Positions 48,687 to 56,981 of a DNA stretch of 64,000 bases are shown here, piece by piece. Below the pieces are notes generated by a model. It saw nothing but the letters and a program-made list of their open reading frames with translations, was not told where the DNA came from and made no database searches. The stretch spans positions 1 to 64,000 of the forward strand of contig DGQT01000094.1 in assembly GCA_002390845.1 (NCBI GenBank), read 5' to 3'. The translations under genes were made by a program, and so were the position numbers. How positions within the stretch are numbered: the first letter of the stretch is position 1; each line of letters starts with the position of its first letter. The stretch is from Chitinophagaceae bacterium UBA4407. Its GTDB lineage: Bacteria > Bacteroidota > Bacteroidia > Chitinophagales > Chitinophagaceae.

Positions 48687-50402
48687 ATGCCCGGCGATAC
48701 ACTCAACATCAATAACAAAGCAGTTGCGCAAAACACATACGATGCCATCGTAATTGGGTCAGGAATCAGTGGAGGCTGGGCTGCAAAAGAACTTACCGAG
48801 AAAGGTCTAAAAGTTTTAATGCTGGAACGCGGTCGGCCGCTTGAACATGTAAAAGATTATAAAACCGCAAATAACGATCCCTGGCAATTTGAACATCGCG
48901 GAAAAACTACTGCAGAACAAAAGAAAAATTATCCCGTCATTCACCGCGGTTGGGCTGCATACGAACCCATCATGCAATACTGGACCAACGAGGTAGATAG
49001 CCCGTATGTTGAAGTAAAACCTTTTACCTGGTGGCGAGCATACCAAATGGGCGGCCGTTCTGTTTTATGGGGAAGGCAAAGCTACCGCTGGAGCGATCTT
49101 GACTTTGAAGCCAATTTAAAAGATGGCATTGCAATCGATTGGCCCATACGCTATAAAGACCTTGCTCCCTGGTACGACCATGTAGAAAAATTTGCTGGCA
49201 TTAGTGGTTCTGCAGAAGGATTGGCGCATTTACCGGATGGTCATTTTCTACCACCGATGGATTTAAATTGCGTAGAGAAAGATGTTTCAGCTAGAATAAA
49301 AGATTTCTATAAAGATCAACGGCACCTGATCATTGGTCGGGTTGCCAATCTTACGCAGGCAATACCCGGAAGAACGCAATGCCAGTTCCGTAACCGTTGC
49401 TGGGAAGGCTGCCCGTTCGGCGGCTATTTCAGCACGCAATCTTCCACTTTGCCTGCAGCATTGGCTACGGGTAATTTAACGGTGCGCCCCTGGAGCATCG
49501 TTACAAAAATTATTTACGATAAAGACACCCAAAAAGCCAAAGGCGTTGAAATACTCGATGCAGAAACAAACAAGACTTACGAGTTTTATTCCAAGATCGT
49601 TTTCTTAAATGCATCTGCTTTAAACAGCGCATGGGTACTCATGAATTCCGCAACAGATGTGTGGCCCGATGGCTTGGGAAGCAGCAGCGGCGAACTTGCC
49701 CACAACATTATGGATCACCATTACAATCTCGGTGCTTCCGGAACAGTTGAAGGCTATGAAGACAAATATTATTATGGCCGCCGCGCCAATGGTTTTTATA
49801 TTCCACGCTTCGCCAATATGCAAGGCGATAAACGAGATTACCTGCGTGGCTTTGGCTACCAGGGCAGTGCCAGCCGTGGCAACTGGAACCACGATGTAGC
49901 AGAACTAAGTGTGGGCACAGATTTTAAAGAAGCGCTTACAGAACCGGGTGGGTGGACTATTGGCGCAACTGGCTTTGGCGAAATTTTGCCTTATCATGAA
50001 AATAAAATTTCGCTCGATAAAGAGAAGAAAGACAAATGGGGTTTGCCCGTTTTGGCAATGGATGCAATCATCCGCGACAATGAGCTAAAAATGCGCAAGG
50101 ATATTATTTCCGAGCTTAAGGCCATGTTCGAAGCAAGTGGCGTGAAGAATGTAACCACCTACGATCAGGGTCACGCAATCGGTCACGGCATTCACGAAAT
50201 GGGTACGGCCCGCATGGGTAATGATGCTAAAACATCGGTGCTTAATGCAAATAACCAGGTTTGGGATGCGAAAAATGTTTTTGTTACCGACGGCGCAGCA
50301 ATGACCAGTAGTGCGTGTCAAAATCCATCGTTAACTTACATGGCGCTTACGGCACGCGCAGCCGATTTTGCGTTTGATGAATTGAAAAAAGGGAATATTT
50401 AG
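48687..50402 (+). CDS. GMC oxidoreductase 4
   Basis: 571 residues. Extension MPGDTLNINNKAVAQNT, FAD fold VIGSGISGGWAAKELTEKGLK, Cys232/238/242 in CQFRNRCWEGC, His503 (GIHEMGTARMG) and Asn546 (QNPSLTY). Long stretches match copy 1, for example ALNSAWVLMNSATDVWPDGLGSSSGELAHNIMDHHYN and the RRANGFYIPRF segment, so copies 1 and 4 share a recent ancestor. Same expected role: FAD subunit of a periplasmic sugar dehydrogenase. Confidence 0.93.
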   Translation: MPGDTLNINNKAVAQNTYDAIVIGSGISGGWAAKELTEKGLKVLMLERGRPLEHVKDYKTANNDPWQFEHRGKTTAEQKKNYPVIHRGWAAYEPIMQYWTNEVDSPYVEVKPFTWWRAYQMGGRSVLWGRQSYRWSDLDFEANLKDGIAIDWPIRYKDLAPWYDHVEKFAGISGSAEGLAHLPDGHFLPPMDLNCVEKDVSARIKDFYKDQRHLIIGRVANLTQAIPGRTQCQFRNRCWEGCPFGGYFSTQSSTLPAALATGNLTVRPWSIVTKIIYDKDTQKAKGVEILDAETNKTYEFYSKIVFLNASALNSAWVLMNSATDVWPDGLGSSSGELAHNIMDHHYNLGASGTVEGYEDKYYYGRRANGFYIPRFANMQGDKRDYLRGFGYQGSASRGNWNHDVAELSVGTDFKEALTEPGGWTIGATGFGEILPYHENKISLDKEKKDKWGLPVLAMDAIIRDNELKMRKDIISELKAMFEASGVKNVTTYDQGHAIGHGIHEMGTARMGNDAKTSVLNANNQVWDAKNVFVTDGAAMTSSACQNPSLTYMALTARAADFAFDELKKGNI

Positions 50403-50475
50403 ATCGCCGATGTCAGGATGTCTGATTTTAAGATGTGTTTTATAAATCGGATATCCGAGAATCAGACATTTGAGA

Positions 50476-50650
50476 TTTTTATGAACCGAGCTGAAAAATA
50501 AGTATTGAACTTTTCTTGCGTCGCACTCTTGTACGGTTGGATGATATGGCAGCAAAATACAATTAAGCCTAAGATGATTCTTAATCGGAAAGTACAAGGG
50601 AGTGACACAACGAAGATGCCATGAAATGCAAAAGTTGATTAACAAAAATC
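50476..50650. repeat. PIE copy between GMC genes 4 and 5
   Basis: Outer TGAACCGAGCTGAAAAA, left core TTGCGTCGCACTCTTGTAC (50516-50534), loop GGTTGGATGATATGGCAGC as in the previous copy, right core AGTACAAGGGAGTGACACAAC (50591-50611). Confidence 0.88.
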
Positions 50651-50680
50651 AGAAATTAATAAAAAAGAAATTACAACATT

Positions 50681-52393
50681 ATGCCCGGCGATACTTTGAA
50701 TGTAAATAACAAGGCGGTAGCACAAAACACGTACGATGCAATTGTAGTAGGCTCCGGCATCAGTGGCGGTTGGGCGGCGAAAGAGCTTTGCGAACAAGGG
50801 TTAAAGACCTTAGTGCTGGAGCGTGGCCGGATGGTAGAGCATATAAAAGACTACACCGATACCACAAAAGATCCATGGGAATTAACACATCATGGCGGTC
50901 GTACAACTCAAAATAAAACCGACAGCCCTATTCAAAGCAAATGTTATGCATACAATGAAGTGTCAAGCAAATTCTTTGTAAACGATAAGGAACATCCCTA
51001 CAACCAAACTAAACCATTCGATTGGGTACGTGGTTATCATGTAGGTGGGCGCAGTATAATGTGGGGCAGGCAATGTTACCGCTGGAGCGATGTAGACTTT
51101 GGTGCAAACGCAAAAGATGGCCATGGCGTTGATTGGCCAATCCGTTATAAAGATATTGCTCCCTGGTACGATTATGTAGAACCATTTGTTGGTATCAGCG
51201 GTTCAGTGGAAGGTTTGCCGCAATTGCCGGATGGCAAATTTCTGCCGCCGATGGAAATGAACTGTCTTGAAAAACAAGTAGCCGAAAGAATCAACAAAGG
51301 TTTTGCTGATGGCCGACGAATGATCATTGGCAGAACAGCCAACCACACAGTAAAAGTTGGCGACAGAGGCCCGTGCCAATTTAGAAACAAGTGCCACGAA
51401 GGTTGCCCCTTTGGCGGTTATTTCAGCAGTAATGCTGCCACCTTACCCGCAGCAGCAAGAACCGGAAATATGACTTTGCGCCCTTTCTCAATTGTACAGG
51501 AAGTGATTTATGATAAGGATACCAAAAAAGCAAAAGGTGTGCGCATTGTTGACACAGAAACAATGAAAACCGAAGAGTTTTATGCAAAGATTATTTTCCT
51601 GAATGCATCAACCATTGCGACTGCTTCTATTTTATTGAACTCCGTTTCAGATGCCTTCCCTAATGGCTTGGGCAACAGCAGCGAACAGGTGGGTCATAAT
51701 TTAATGGATCACCATTACGGTGTTGGCGCTTACGGAGAATCGGAAGATTTTGCAGATCAATATTTTTATGGCAGAAGGGCAAACGGTATTTACATTCCGC
51801 GTTTTAGAAACATCAATGAACAAACCACACAAAAAGATTATGTGCGTGGCTTTGGCTACCAGGGTGGCGGTGGCCGTGGAAGAATAGACATTCAGGAAGG
51901 TATTGGCGGCGACTATAAAGAGTCACTTACAGAGCCGGGTAAATGGACCATGGGTATTGGTTCATGGGGTGAACACCTGCCTTATTATGAAAATAAAATG
52001 ACGCTGAATAAAGACAAGAAAGATAAGTGGGGATTGCCCACCATCGACATTGACTGCGAGTTTAAAGAGAATGAAAAAGCGATGCGCAAGGATATGATGG
52101 AAAGTGCAAAAGAAATGCTGGAGAAAGCAGGATTGAAAAATGTGGGCACTTATGATAGTGCTCCGGCACCGGGTTTCTGTATTCACGAAATGGGTACGGC
52201 AAGAATGGGTAAAGACCCAAAAACGTCAGTGCTAAATGGCAATAATCAAATGCATGAAGTAAATAATGTATTTATTACTGATGGTGCTTGCATGGCTTCA
52301 AGTGCCTGCCAGAATCCATCGGTTACTTATATGGCTTTAACGGCAAGAGCATGCGATTTTGCTGTTAAAGAATTAAAGAAAGGAAATATTTAA
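50681..52393 (+). CDS. GMC oxidoreductase 5
   Basis: 570 residues. Extension MPGDTLNVNNKAVAQNT, FAD fold VVGSGISGGWAAKELCEQGLK, Cys232/238/242 in CQFRNKCHEGC, His502 (CIHEMGTARMG) and Asn545 (QNPSVTY). It belongs to the copy 1/4 subgroup but is more divergent in the substrate half (TQKDYVRGFGYQGGGGRGRIDIQEGIGGDY). It is the last of the tandem array and the closest to the small-subunit gene. Confidence 0.93.
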   Translation: MPGDTLNVNNKAVAQNTYDAIVVGSGISGGWAAKELCEQGLKTLVLERGRMVEHIKDYTDTTKDPWELTHHGGRTTQNKTDSPIQSKCYAYNEVSSKFFVNDKEHPYNQTKPFDWVRGYHVGGRSIMWGRQCYRWSDVDFGANAKDGHGVDWPIRYKDIAPWYDYVEPFVGISGSVEGLPQLPDGKFLPPMEMNCLEKQVAERINKGFADGRRMIIGRTANHTVKVGDRGPCQFRNKCHEGCPFGGYFSSNAATLPAAARTGNMTLRPFSIVQEVIYDKDTKKAKGVRIVDTETMKTEEFYAKIIFLNASTIATASILLNSVSDAFPNGLGNSSEQVGHNLMDHHYGVGAYGESEDFADQYFYGRRANGIYIPRFRNINEQTTQKDYVRGFGYQGGGGRGRIDIQEGIGGDYKESLTEPGKWTMGIGSWGEHLPYYENKMTLNKDKKDKWGLPTIDIDCEFKENEKAMRKDMMESAKEMLEKAGLKNVGTYDSAPAPGFCIHEMGTARMGKDPKTSVLNGNNQMHEVNNVFITDGACMASSACQNPSVTYMALTARACDFAVKELKKGNI

Positions 52394-52432
52394 TGTGCGG
52401 ATTTGTTGATATGCAAATGTGCAGATGAAGAA

Positions 52433-52578
52433 ATTTTTTAGGAGCCAGGCAGTTGAATAAAAATTTAGCTTTAGTTGCGTCGCACACTTGTACTGTTGGA
52501 TTTTATGGCAGCAAAATACATTCGCAACCAGAGATGACGCTTAATCAGAACGTACAAGTGAGTGACACAACGAAGATG
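52433..52578. repeat. PIE copy overlapping a start codon
   Basis: GGAGCCAGGCAG (52441-52452), left core GTTGCGTCGCACACTTGTAC (52474-52493), right core variant ACAAGTGAGTGACACAAC (52554-52571) then GAAGATG. The ATG is the start of the next gene, so its translation start region is provided by the repeat. Confidence 0.88.
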
Positions 52579-53121
52579 AAAAAATTAGATAACCGCATAT
52601 TTATTTTTTTGGCAATTGCATTGGCTTGCAATAAAAACAGCACCTTGCCAGAATATTATGGTACTGCATCTATGACTATAAATGGAGTAAATTGGCAGGC
52701 AGATAAGGTGAAATGCAATGTATTGAAACAGTACACATGTTATAATAATAAAATCGCAATAGATTTTTTGAAATTCAGCACTGAAGGATACCTTAGGGAA
52801 GATTATTCTTTTGAAAAAATCCTGCCTGCTGTTTCTTTTCAGAAAATTTATCCTTCTAATTCCGGCAATCAATGCAATGATACCCTCGATGCTGTTTATG
52901 GAATACAAACTGATGATGGGGATGTTAATTTAGCTTTTTATAATACAGATACTTTAGGTGCTAGTTATTTAAATGTTGAAAATTACAATCCCGAAACCAA
53001 AGAAATAAGCGGTTCTTTTGCGGTAACTTTTATTTTATTGCGTAAAGATGTTTCAGCTACAACAATTGTTGACACAATACGAATAACAAATGGTAAATTT
53101 AATACGAAGTTTCTGAATTAA
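52576..53121 (+). CDS. Hypothetical lipoprotein, 181 aa
   Basis: Unrecognised lipoprotein. MKKLDNRIFIFLAIALACNKN is an SPII signal with Cys at residue 18, which fixes the start at 52576; an open frame extends upstream through the repeat but would bury the signal. The mature part is beta-rich, beginning YYGTASMTINGVNWQADKVKCN and ending IVDTIRITNGKFNTKF, similar in style to small Bacteroidota DUF6252-type surface lipoproteins, though I cannot name it. It lies between the GMC array and the subunit-3 gene; no functional link is visible. Confidence 0.75.
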   Translation: MKKLDNRIFIFLAIALACNKNSTLPEYYGTASMTINGVNWQADKVKCNVLKQYTCYNNKIAIDFLKFSTEGYLREDYSFEKILPAVSFQKIYPSNSGNQCNDTLDAVYGIQTDDGDVNLAFYNTDTLGASYLNVENYNPETKEISGSFAVTFILLRKDVSATTIVDTIRITNGKFNTKFLN

Positions 53122-53149
53122 ATTTTGTGTATTGACTGTTGCAATAAAA

Positions 53150-53218
53150 TCAGAACGTACAAGAGTGCGACGCAACAAAAGATGAAAAAAGATTTATAGC
53201 TGGTATCACAAATAAGGA
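53150..53218. repeat. PIE copy, right arm, type B outer end
   Basis: GAACGT then ACAAGAGTGCGACGCAAC (about 53159-53176), followed by AAAAGATG and the outer end AGCTGGTATCACAAATAAG. No left arm. Confidence 0.82.
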
Positions 53219-53283
53219 AATTAAAATTCTAATTTTATAACAATAACCATCTCCGTAAATTGGAGGTTTAAACCACAAGTATT

Positions 53284-53856
53284 ATGAACAGAAGAGATGC
53301 TTTAAGCCGGGTGGCACTCTTGTTTGGCGGCTCCATTATTGGTGCAGAGGCATTTTTGAGTGGCTGTAAAACAGCTACCAAATATGGCGCAAGTATGAAC
53401 TTTACGCCAGACGATATTGCTTACCTTAACGAAATTGCAGAAACTATTTTGCCTGCTACAAACACACCCGGTGCCAAAGAGGCTAAGGTGGGTGAGTTTA
53501 TGACGGTGATGGTGAAAGACTGCTACGAAGAAAAGGATCAGAAAATCTTTATGGAGGGCATGGGTAAATTGGATGAAGCCTGCCAGAAGAAGAACAGTAA
53601 ATCATTCATGGAATCCAGCCCGGCAGAACGCCACGACTTTTTGGTTGCTTTGGATAAAGAAGCCAAAGACTACCAGAAAAGTAAGAAAGCTGAAGATCCT
53701 TCGCACTATTTTACCATGATGAAGCAGCTTACATTAACCGGCTACTTTACCTCAGAACCCGGTGCTACAAAGGCTTTGCGTTATGTGGCAGTTCCCGGAA
53801 GATACGAAGGTTGCATACCTTACAAAAAAGGTGATAAAGCCTGGGCTACCAGTTAG
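53284..53856 (+). CDS. Gluconate 2-dehydrogenase subunit 3 family protein
   Basis: 190-residue small subunit of membrane-linked GMC dehydrogenases. The N-terminus MNRRDALSRVALLFGGSIIGAEAFLSGCK has a twin-arginine motif and a lipobox-like Cys at residue 28. The domain FTPDDIAYLNEIAETILPATNTPGAKEAKVGEFMTVMVKDCY is the family signature; the rest is helical with YFTSEPGATKALRYVAVPGRYEGC near the end. In characterised relatives this subunit escorts the FAD subunit through Tat and helps transfer electrons. It is the only such gene visible for five GMC subunits. The repeat between it and the array would allow separate control. Confidence 0.92.
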   Translation: MNRRDALSRVALLFGGSIIGAEAFLSGCKTATKYGASMNFTPDDIAYLNEIAETILPATNTPGAKEAKVGEFMTVMVKDCYEEKDQKIFMEGMGKLDEACQKKNSKSFMESSPAERHDFLVALDKEAKDYQKSKKAEDPSHYFTMMKQLTLTGYFTSEPGATKALRYVAVPGRYEGCIPYKKGDKAWATS

Positions 53857-53864
53857 TTTGTAAA

Positions 53865-54112
53865 AATGAGCGAAGCTTTAAATTTTTCATGCATCGCTTA
53901 TTACATCGCACACTTGTGCTTCCGGAATATTCTGATACTGAAATATACAAACCGCAGAGACGCTAAGACGCAGAGATAAAATCAAATTCCTTTGCGCCGA
54001 TCCGTCTCTGCGGTTAAAATACTCGCTTGGATAAAGCTCAAAACTGTCCCGTACGTTCAAGTGTGCGACGCAACAAAAGTTCAGTATTATTCTTTAGCCT
54101 GGCCAAAAAAGA
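53865..54112. repeat. Complete PIE copy with inner hairpin
   Basis: Left core TACATCGCACACTTGTGC (53902-53919), right core TTCAAGTGTGCGACGCAAC (about 54056-54074), outer end TTTAGCCTGGCCAAAAAA. The loop carries AACCGCAGAGACG (53950-53962) and its exact inverse CGTCTCTGCGGTT (54003-54015). Confidence 0.88.
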
Positions 54113-54126
54113 TTCTAAAAATAAAT

Positions 54127-55533
54127 TTAATCCTCTAAGCCTATTTCCTGGTGCAGGGCTGGTACCTGCACATCTTTAAAACCTTTTTTCAGCAGTCTGT
54201 TTTGAAATTCAAGCTGCACATCATACTCGCCGTGTACAATAAATAATTGTTTCACCAATGACGCATCCTGGCAGGCAAGGAACTGCGAAAGATCATCATA
54301 ATCGCCATGTGCACTCATGCTGCGCATTGAACCAACTTCGGCTATAACTTTATATTCTTCGCCAAATATGCGCACTTCTTTCTGGCCGTTCATTAGCCTG
54401 CCGCCAAGTGAATTCGGTTCGCAATAGCCCACCATAAGAATGGTGTTTTTTGCATCGCCAATATTGTTCTTAATATGATGTTTAATGCGCCCGGCATCGG
54501 CCATGCCGCTTGCCGAAATGATAATACACGGTTGATTAAGATCATTCAACCGTTTACTTTCTTCAACCGTTTTAATAAAATGCAGTTGCTTAAAATCGAA
54601 GGGGTCGTTATCGGTTTTCAATAATTTCTGAATTCGGTTATTAAAATTCTCGGCGTGGCTTTTTACTACCTGTGTTGCTTCCATACTCAGCGGGCTGTCA
54701 ACAAATACAGGAATATTGGGCAGGGCATTTTCATTGCTTAACTGGTTAAGAAAGTAGAGTAGTTCTTGTGTGCGCCCAACACTAAACGCCGGTATGATGA
54801 GTTTCCCTTTTTTTTGAACGCATGTTTTTTGAACCCATTCATTTAACTGGTCTGTGGTATTTATTACATCCTCGTGCAGTTTGTTACCATAGGTACTTTC
54901 AATAATGATATAATCTGCCTGCGGAAAGGTATCTGGCGAACGAAGAATTACATCGCCGTATCTGCCCACATCGCCGCTGAAACTTAACTGATGGGTTTTA
55001 CCGTTTTCATTAATTCTCACATGCACTGCGGCGCTGCCTATAATATGGCCCGCATCTGTGTACAAAACATCTATTCCGGGCTCAATCGTAAACCATTCGC
55101 TGTAGGGCACTTCACTGAATAAAGGGATCACCTGCAGTATATCCTCTACGCTGTAAAGTGGTTCGTAAGGTGGCAAACCCTGGCGTATTCGTTTCTTATT
55201 AATGTACCGTGTATCGTCCTCCTGAATGCGGGCAGAGTCTTCCAGTAAAATAGCGGTAAGTTCTTTGGTAGCGGGCGTACAAAAGATTTTTCCACTAAAC
55301 CCTTCCTTTACAAGTTTGGGTATTAAACCCGAATGATCTATATGTGCATGAGACAACAACAGGTAATCTACATCCTCTGCATTAAAACCAAAAGACGCAT
55401 TCAGCTCATCGGTTTGTTTGCCCATGCCCTGAAACAAACCGCAATCAAAAAGAATTTTTTTGCCGCTTTGCAGTGTAAGTAAATGTTTTGAACCTGTTAC
55501 ACAATGTGCGGCACCGTGGAAAGCAATTTTCAT
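54127..55533 (-). CDS. MBL-fold beta-CASP RNA metallo-hydrolase
   Basis: 468 residues from ATG 55533 (MKIAFHGAAHCVTGSKH); an upstream in-frame start adds 15 unlikely residues. The metallo-beta-lactamase motif LLLSHAHIDHSGLIPKL is near residue 55. The later metal ligands are in YTDAGHIIGSAAVHV and FSGDVGRYGD. The beta-CASP region has ESTYGNKLHED, IPAFSVGRTQELLYFL, DSPLSMEAT and ISASGMADAGRIKHHI, and a C-terminal SMRSMSAHGDYDDL completes the active site. This is the YSH1/CPSF-73-like group of RNA endo/exonucleases, so it probably degrades or processes RNA in the cytoplasm. Confidence 0.92.
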   Translation of the reverse strand: MKIAFHGAAHCVTGSKHLLTLQSGKKILFDCGLFQGMGKQTDELNASFGFNAEDVDYLLLSHAHIDHSGLIPKLVKEGFSGKIFCTPATKELTAILLEDSARIQEDDTRYINKKRIRQGLPPYEPLYSVEDILQVIPLFSEVPYSEWFTIEPGIDVLYTDAGHIIGSAAVHVRINENGKTHQLSFSGDVGRYGDVILRSPDTFPQADYIIIESTYGNKLHEDVINTTDQLNEWVQKTCVQKKGKLIIPAFSVGRTQELLYFLNQLSNENALPNIPVFVDSPLSMEATQVVKSHAENFNNRIQKLLKTDNDPFDFKQLHFIKTVEESKRLNDLNQPCIIISASGMADAGRIKHHIKNNIGDAKNTILMVGYCEPNSLGGRLMNGQKEVRIFGEEYKVIAEVGSMRSMSAHGDYDDLSQFLACQDASLVKQLFIVHGEYDVQLEFQNRLLKKGFKDVQVPALHQEIGLED

Positions 55534-55610
55534 ATAGCAATAATTGATTGGCCTAAAGGTAAATGCTAAGCTGCACAATTAATGCTGCATGTTTTAAAAG
55601 ACAGAAAGGA

Positions 55611-55820
55611 TTTTTTTGTACCCGGCAGCAGATACTTTATTGAGCTTCTCTTGCGTCGCACCCTTGTGCATCTGGAGTATGAAGCAGCTTTTAACGAAGC
55701 GAAAAATAGAATTGGTATCCGCTTCAATCTTCGCTTAGATAAAAGTTCATTAAAGTATCTGAACGTACAAGAGTGCGACGCAAGAAAGGCTAAATATATT
55801 TCCTAAAGCCGGGCCCACAA
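55611..55820. repeat. Complete PIE copy
   Basis: T7 GTACCCGGCAGC (55611-55629), left core CTTGCGTCGCACCCTTGTGC (55650-55669), right core ACAAGAGTGCGACGCAAG (about 55767-55784), outer end AAAGCCGGGCCCACAA. The loop includes GAAGCGAA ... TTCGCTT. About 100 bases to the next gene hold nothing else. Confidence 0.88.
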
Positions 55821-55929
55821 TTCTTTTATTGTAATTCGAATGTTGGCTGAAACTTTTTCAGAAGCAGCTAAAAAGATAATTGTTCAGTAAAAATATTTTG
55901 TTTAATTTAATAGTGTAAAACCTACCGCC

Positions 55930-56308
55930 ATGAATCAACATACTATTTCCCGCATCTCGATTTCGCTGCTGGCCATTGTACTGATCATCTTTGGCTTTTA
56001 CCATTTTATTTATCCGCAAAACCCTTATTGGGTACCTGCCGTCTTTTCTGCCAAGCGGCAATATCTGGATCTATATCCCCGGTGTTGCGTTTATTCTTGC
56101 AGGCATTGCGTTTATTATAAACAAGCAGGTAAGGCTGGCAGGCTACTTACTGGCAATTCTGCTGCTGATTTTTGTACTAACCATTCACCTGCCTAATTTA
56201 ATTAATGCAAGCAGCACCGAGAACATGCAGGGTGCACTTATCAGCTTATTAAAAGATACAGCTATAGCAGCCTTTGCATTGCATATAGCAGCAAATGCCA
56301 AAAACTGA
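55930..56308 (+). pseudogene. DoxX-like membrane protein, single-base frameshift
   Basis: Two overlapping frames together encode one protein: MNQHTISRISISLLAIVLIIFGFYHFIYPQNPYWVPAVF from 55930, then LPSGNIWIYIPGVAFILAGIAFIINKQVRLAGYLLAILLLIFVLTIHLPN and a C-terminal helix ending ALHIAANAKN at 56308. Removing one T from the run TTTT at 56044-56047 joins them as a 125-residue protein with four membrane helices, resembling small DoxX/DUF-type proteins. Either the gene is a recent pseudogene or this is a sequencing error in the homopolymer. Confidence 0.75.
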
Positions 56309-56357
56309 TACAGTAAAAATCTGAAGACTTAATTGTGCTATATTTTTATGGCATTAA

Positions 56358-56846
56358 TTATTTATTTCTAGCTTTAAAGCTCCAGGTAAAATAAAATTCT
56401 GCAACTGTTTCTCCTGTTTCATTTTTACCTGTGGAGCGGCATAATACTGTTGTGCCTTTGCCTGTTGAAACAGCTTCTTCAACTGATTTATTTACGGCAT
56501 CACCATTGGCACAGGTAAACAATATTTTACCTGTAGCTTTTTTATAAAAAGATGCTTCCATTTTTACCAGCAGCATACTTACTGTTGGGTCTCGTCTATA
56601 TACGGCACCAGAGCACAATGCCCCGGTACTTACTTCGGCAGCCATTGAAAGAATGGCAAAATAAACAGAGTGAAACGGGTTTTTATTGAACCACTTCTGC
56701 TTTACTGAAATGGTTGCCTGTTCGGGTGTAAATGAATGCACACGTAACCCTGCAAAAAACGCAGATGGTAACTGCGTTAACGAAAATAATGCGAATCCCG
56801 AACGGCTGCTGATACGCTTTGCAAATGAATTGAAATGCGGATTCAT
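56358..56846 (-). CDS. DUF4442 domain protein (thioesterase-like hotdog fold)
   Basis: 162 residues. The DUF4442 signature is visible: AFFAGLRVHSFTPEQATISVKQKWFNKNPFHSVYFAILSMAAEVSTGALCSG, where the Asn-x-x-x-S-x-Y-F-A segment forms the hotdog helix. C-terminal strands end AEFYFTWSFKARNK. DUF4442 is related to acyl-CoA thioesterases, but no substrate is known. Monocistronic and convergent with the DoxX-like gene. Confidence 0.88.
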   Translation of the reverse strand: MNPHFNSFAKRISSRSGFALFSLTQLPSAFFAGLRVHSFTPEQATISVKQKWFNKNPFHSVYFAILSMAAEVSTGALCSGAVYRRDPTVSMLLVKMEASFYKKATGKILFTCANGDAVNKSVEEAVSTGKGTTVLCRSTGKNETGETVAEFYFTWSFKARNK

Positions 56847-56981
56847 TAAAAAAGATTTGCAGCAAGTTATTGTGTTTATAAGAACGAAGAAAGTTTTCTG
56901 CGCTTTAGTTTTTATAACAAGATAAGTGGTACAACAATGAGTGGGCCGAAATAGCAGATATTTGTGCTGAAACTTTATTAC

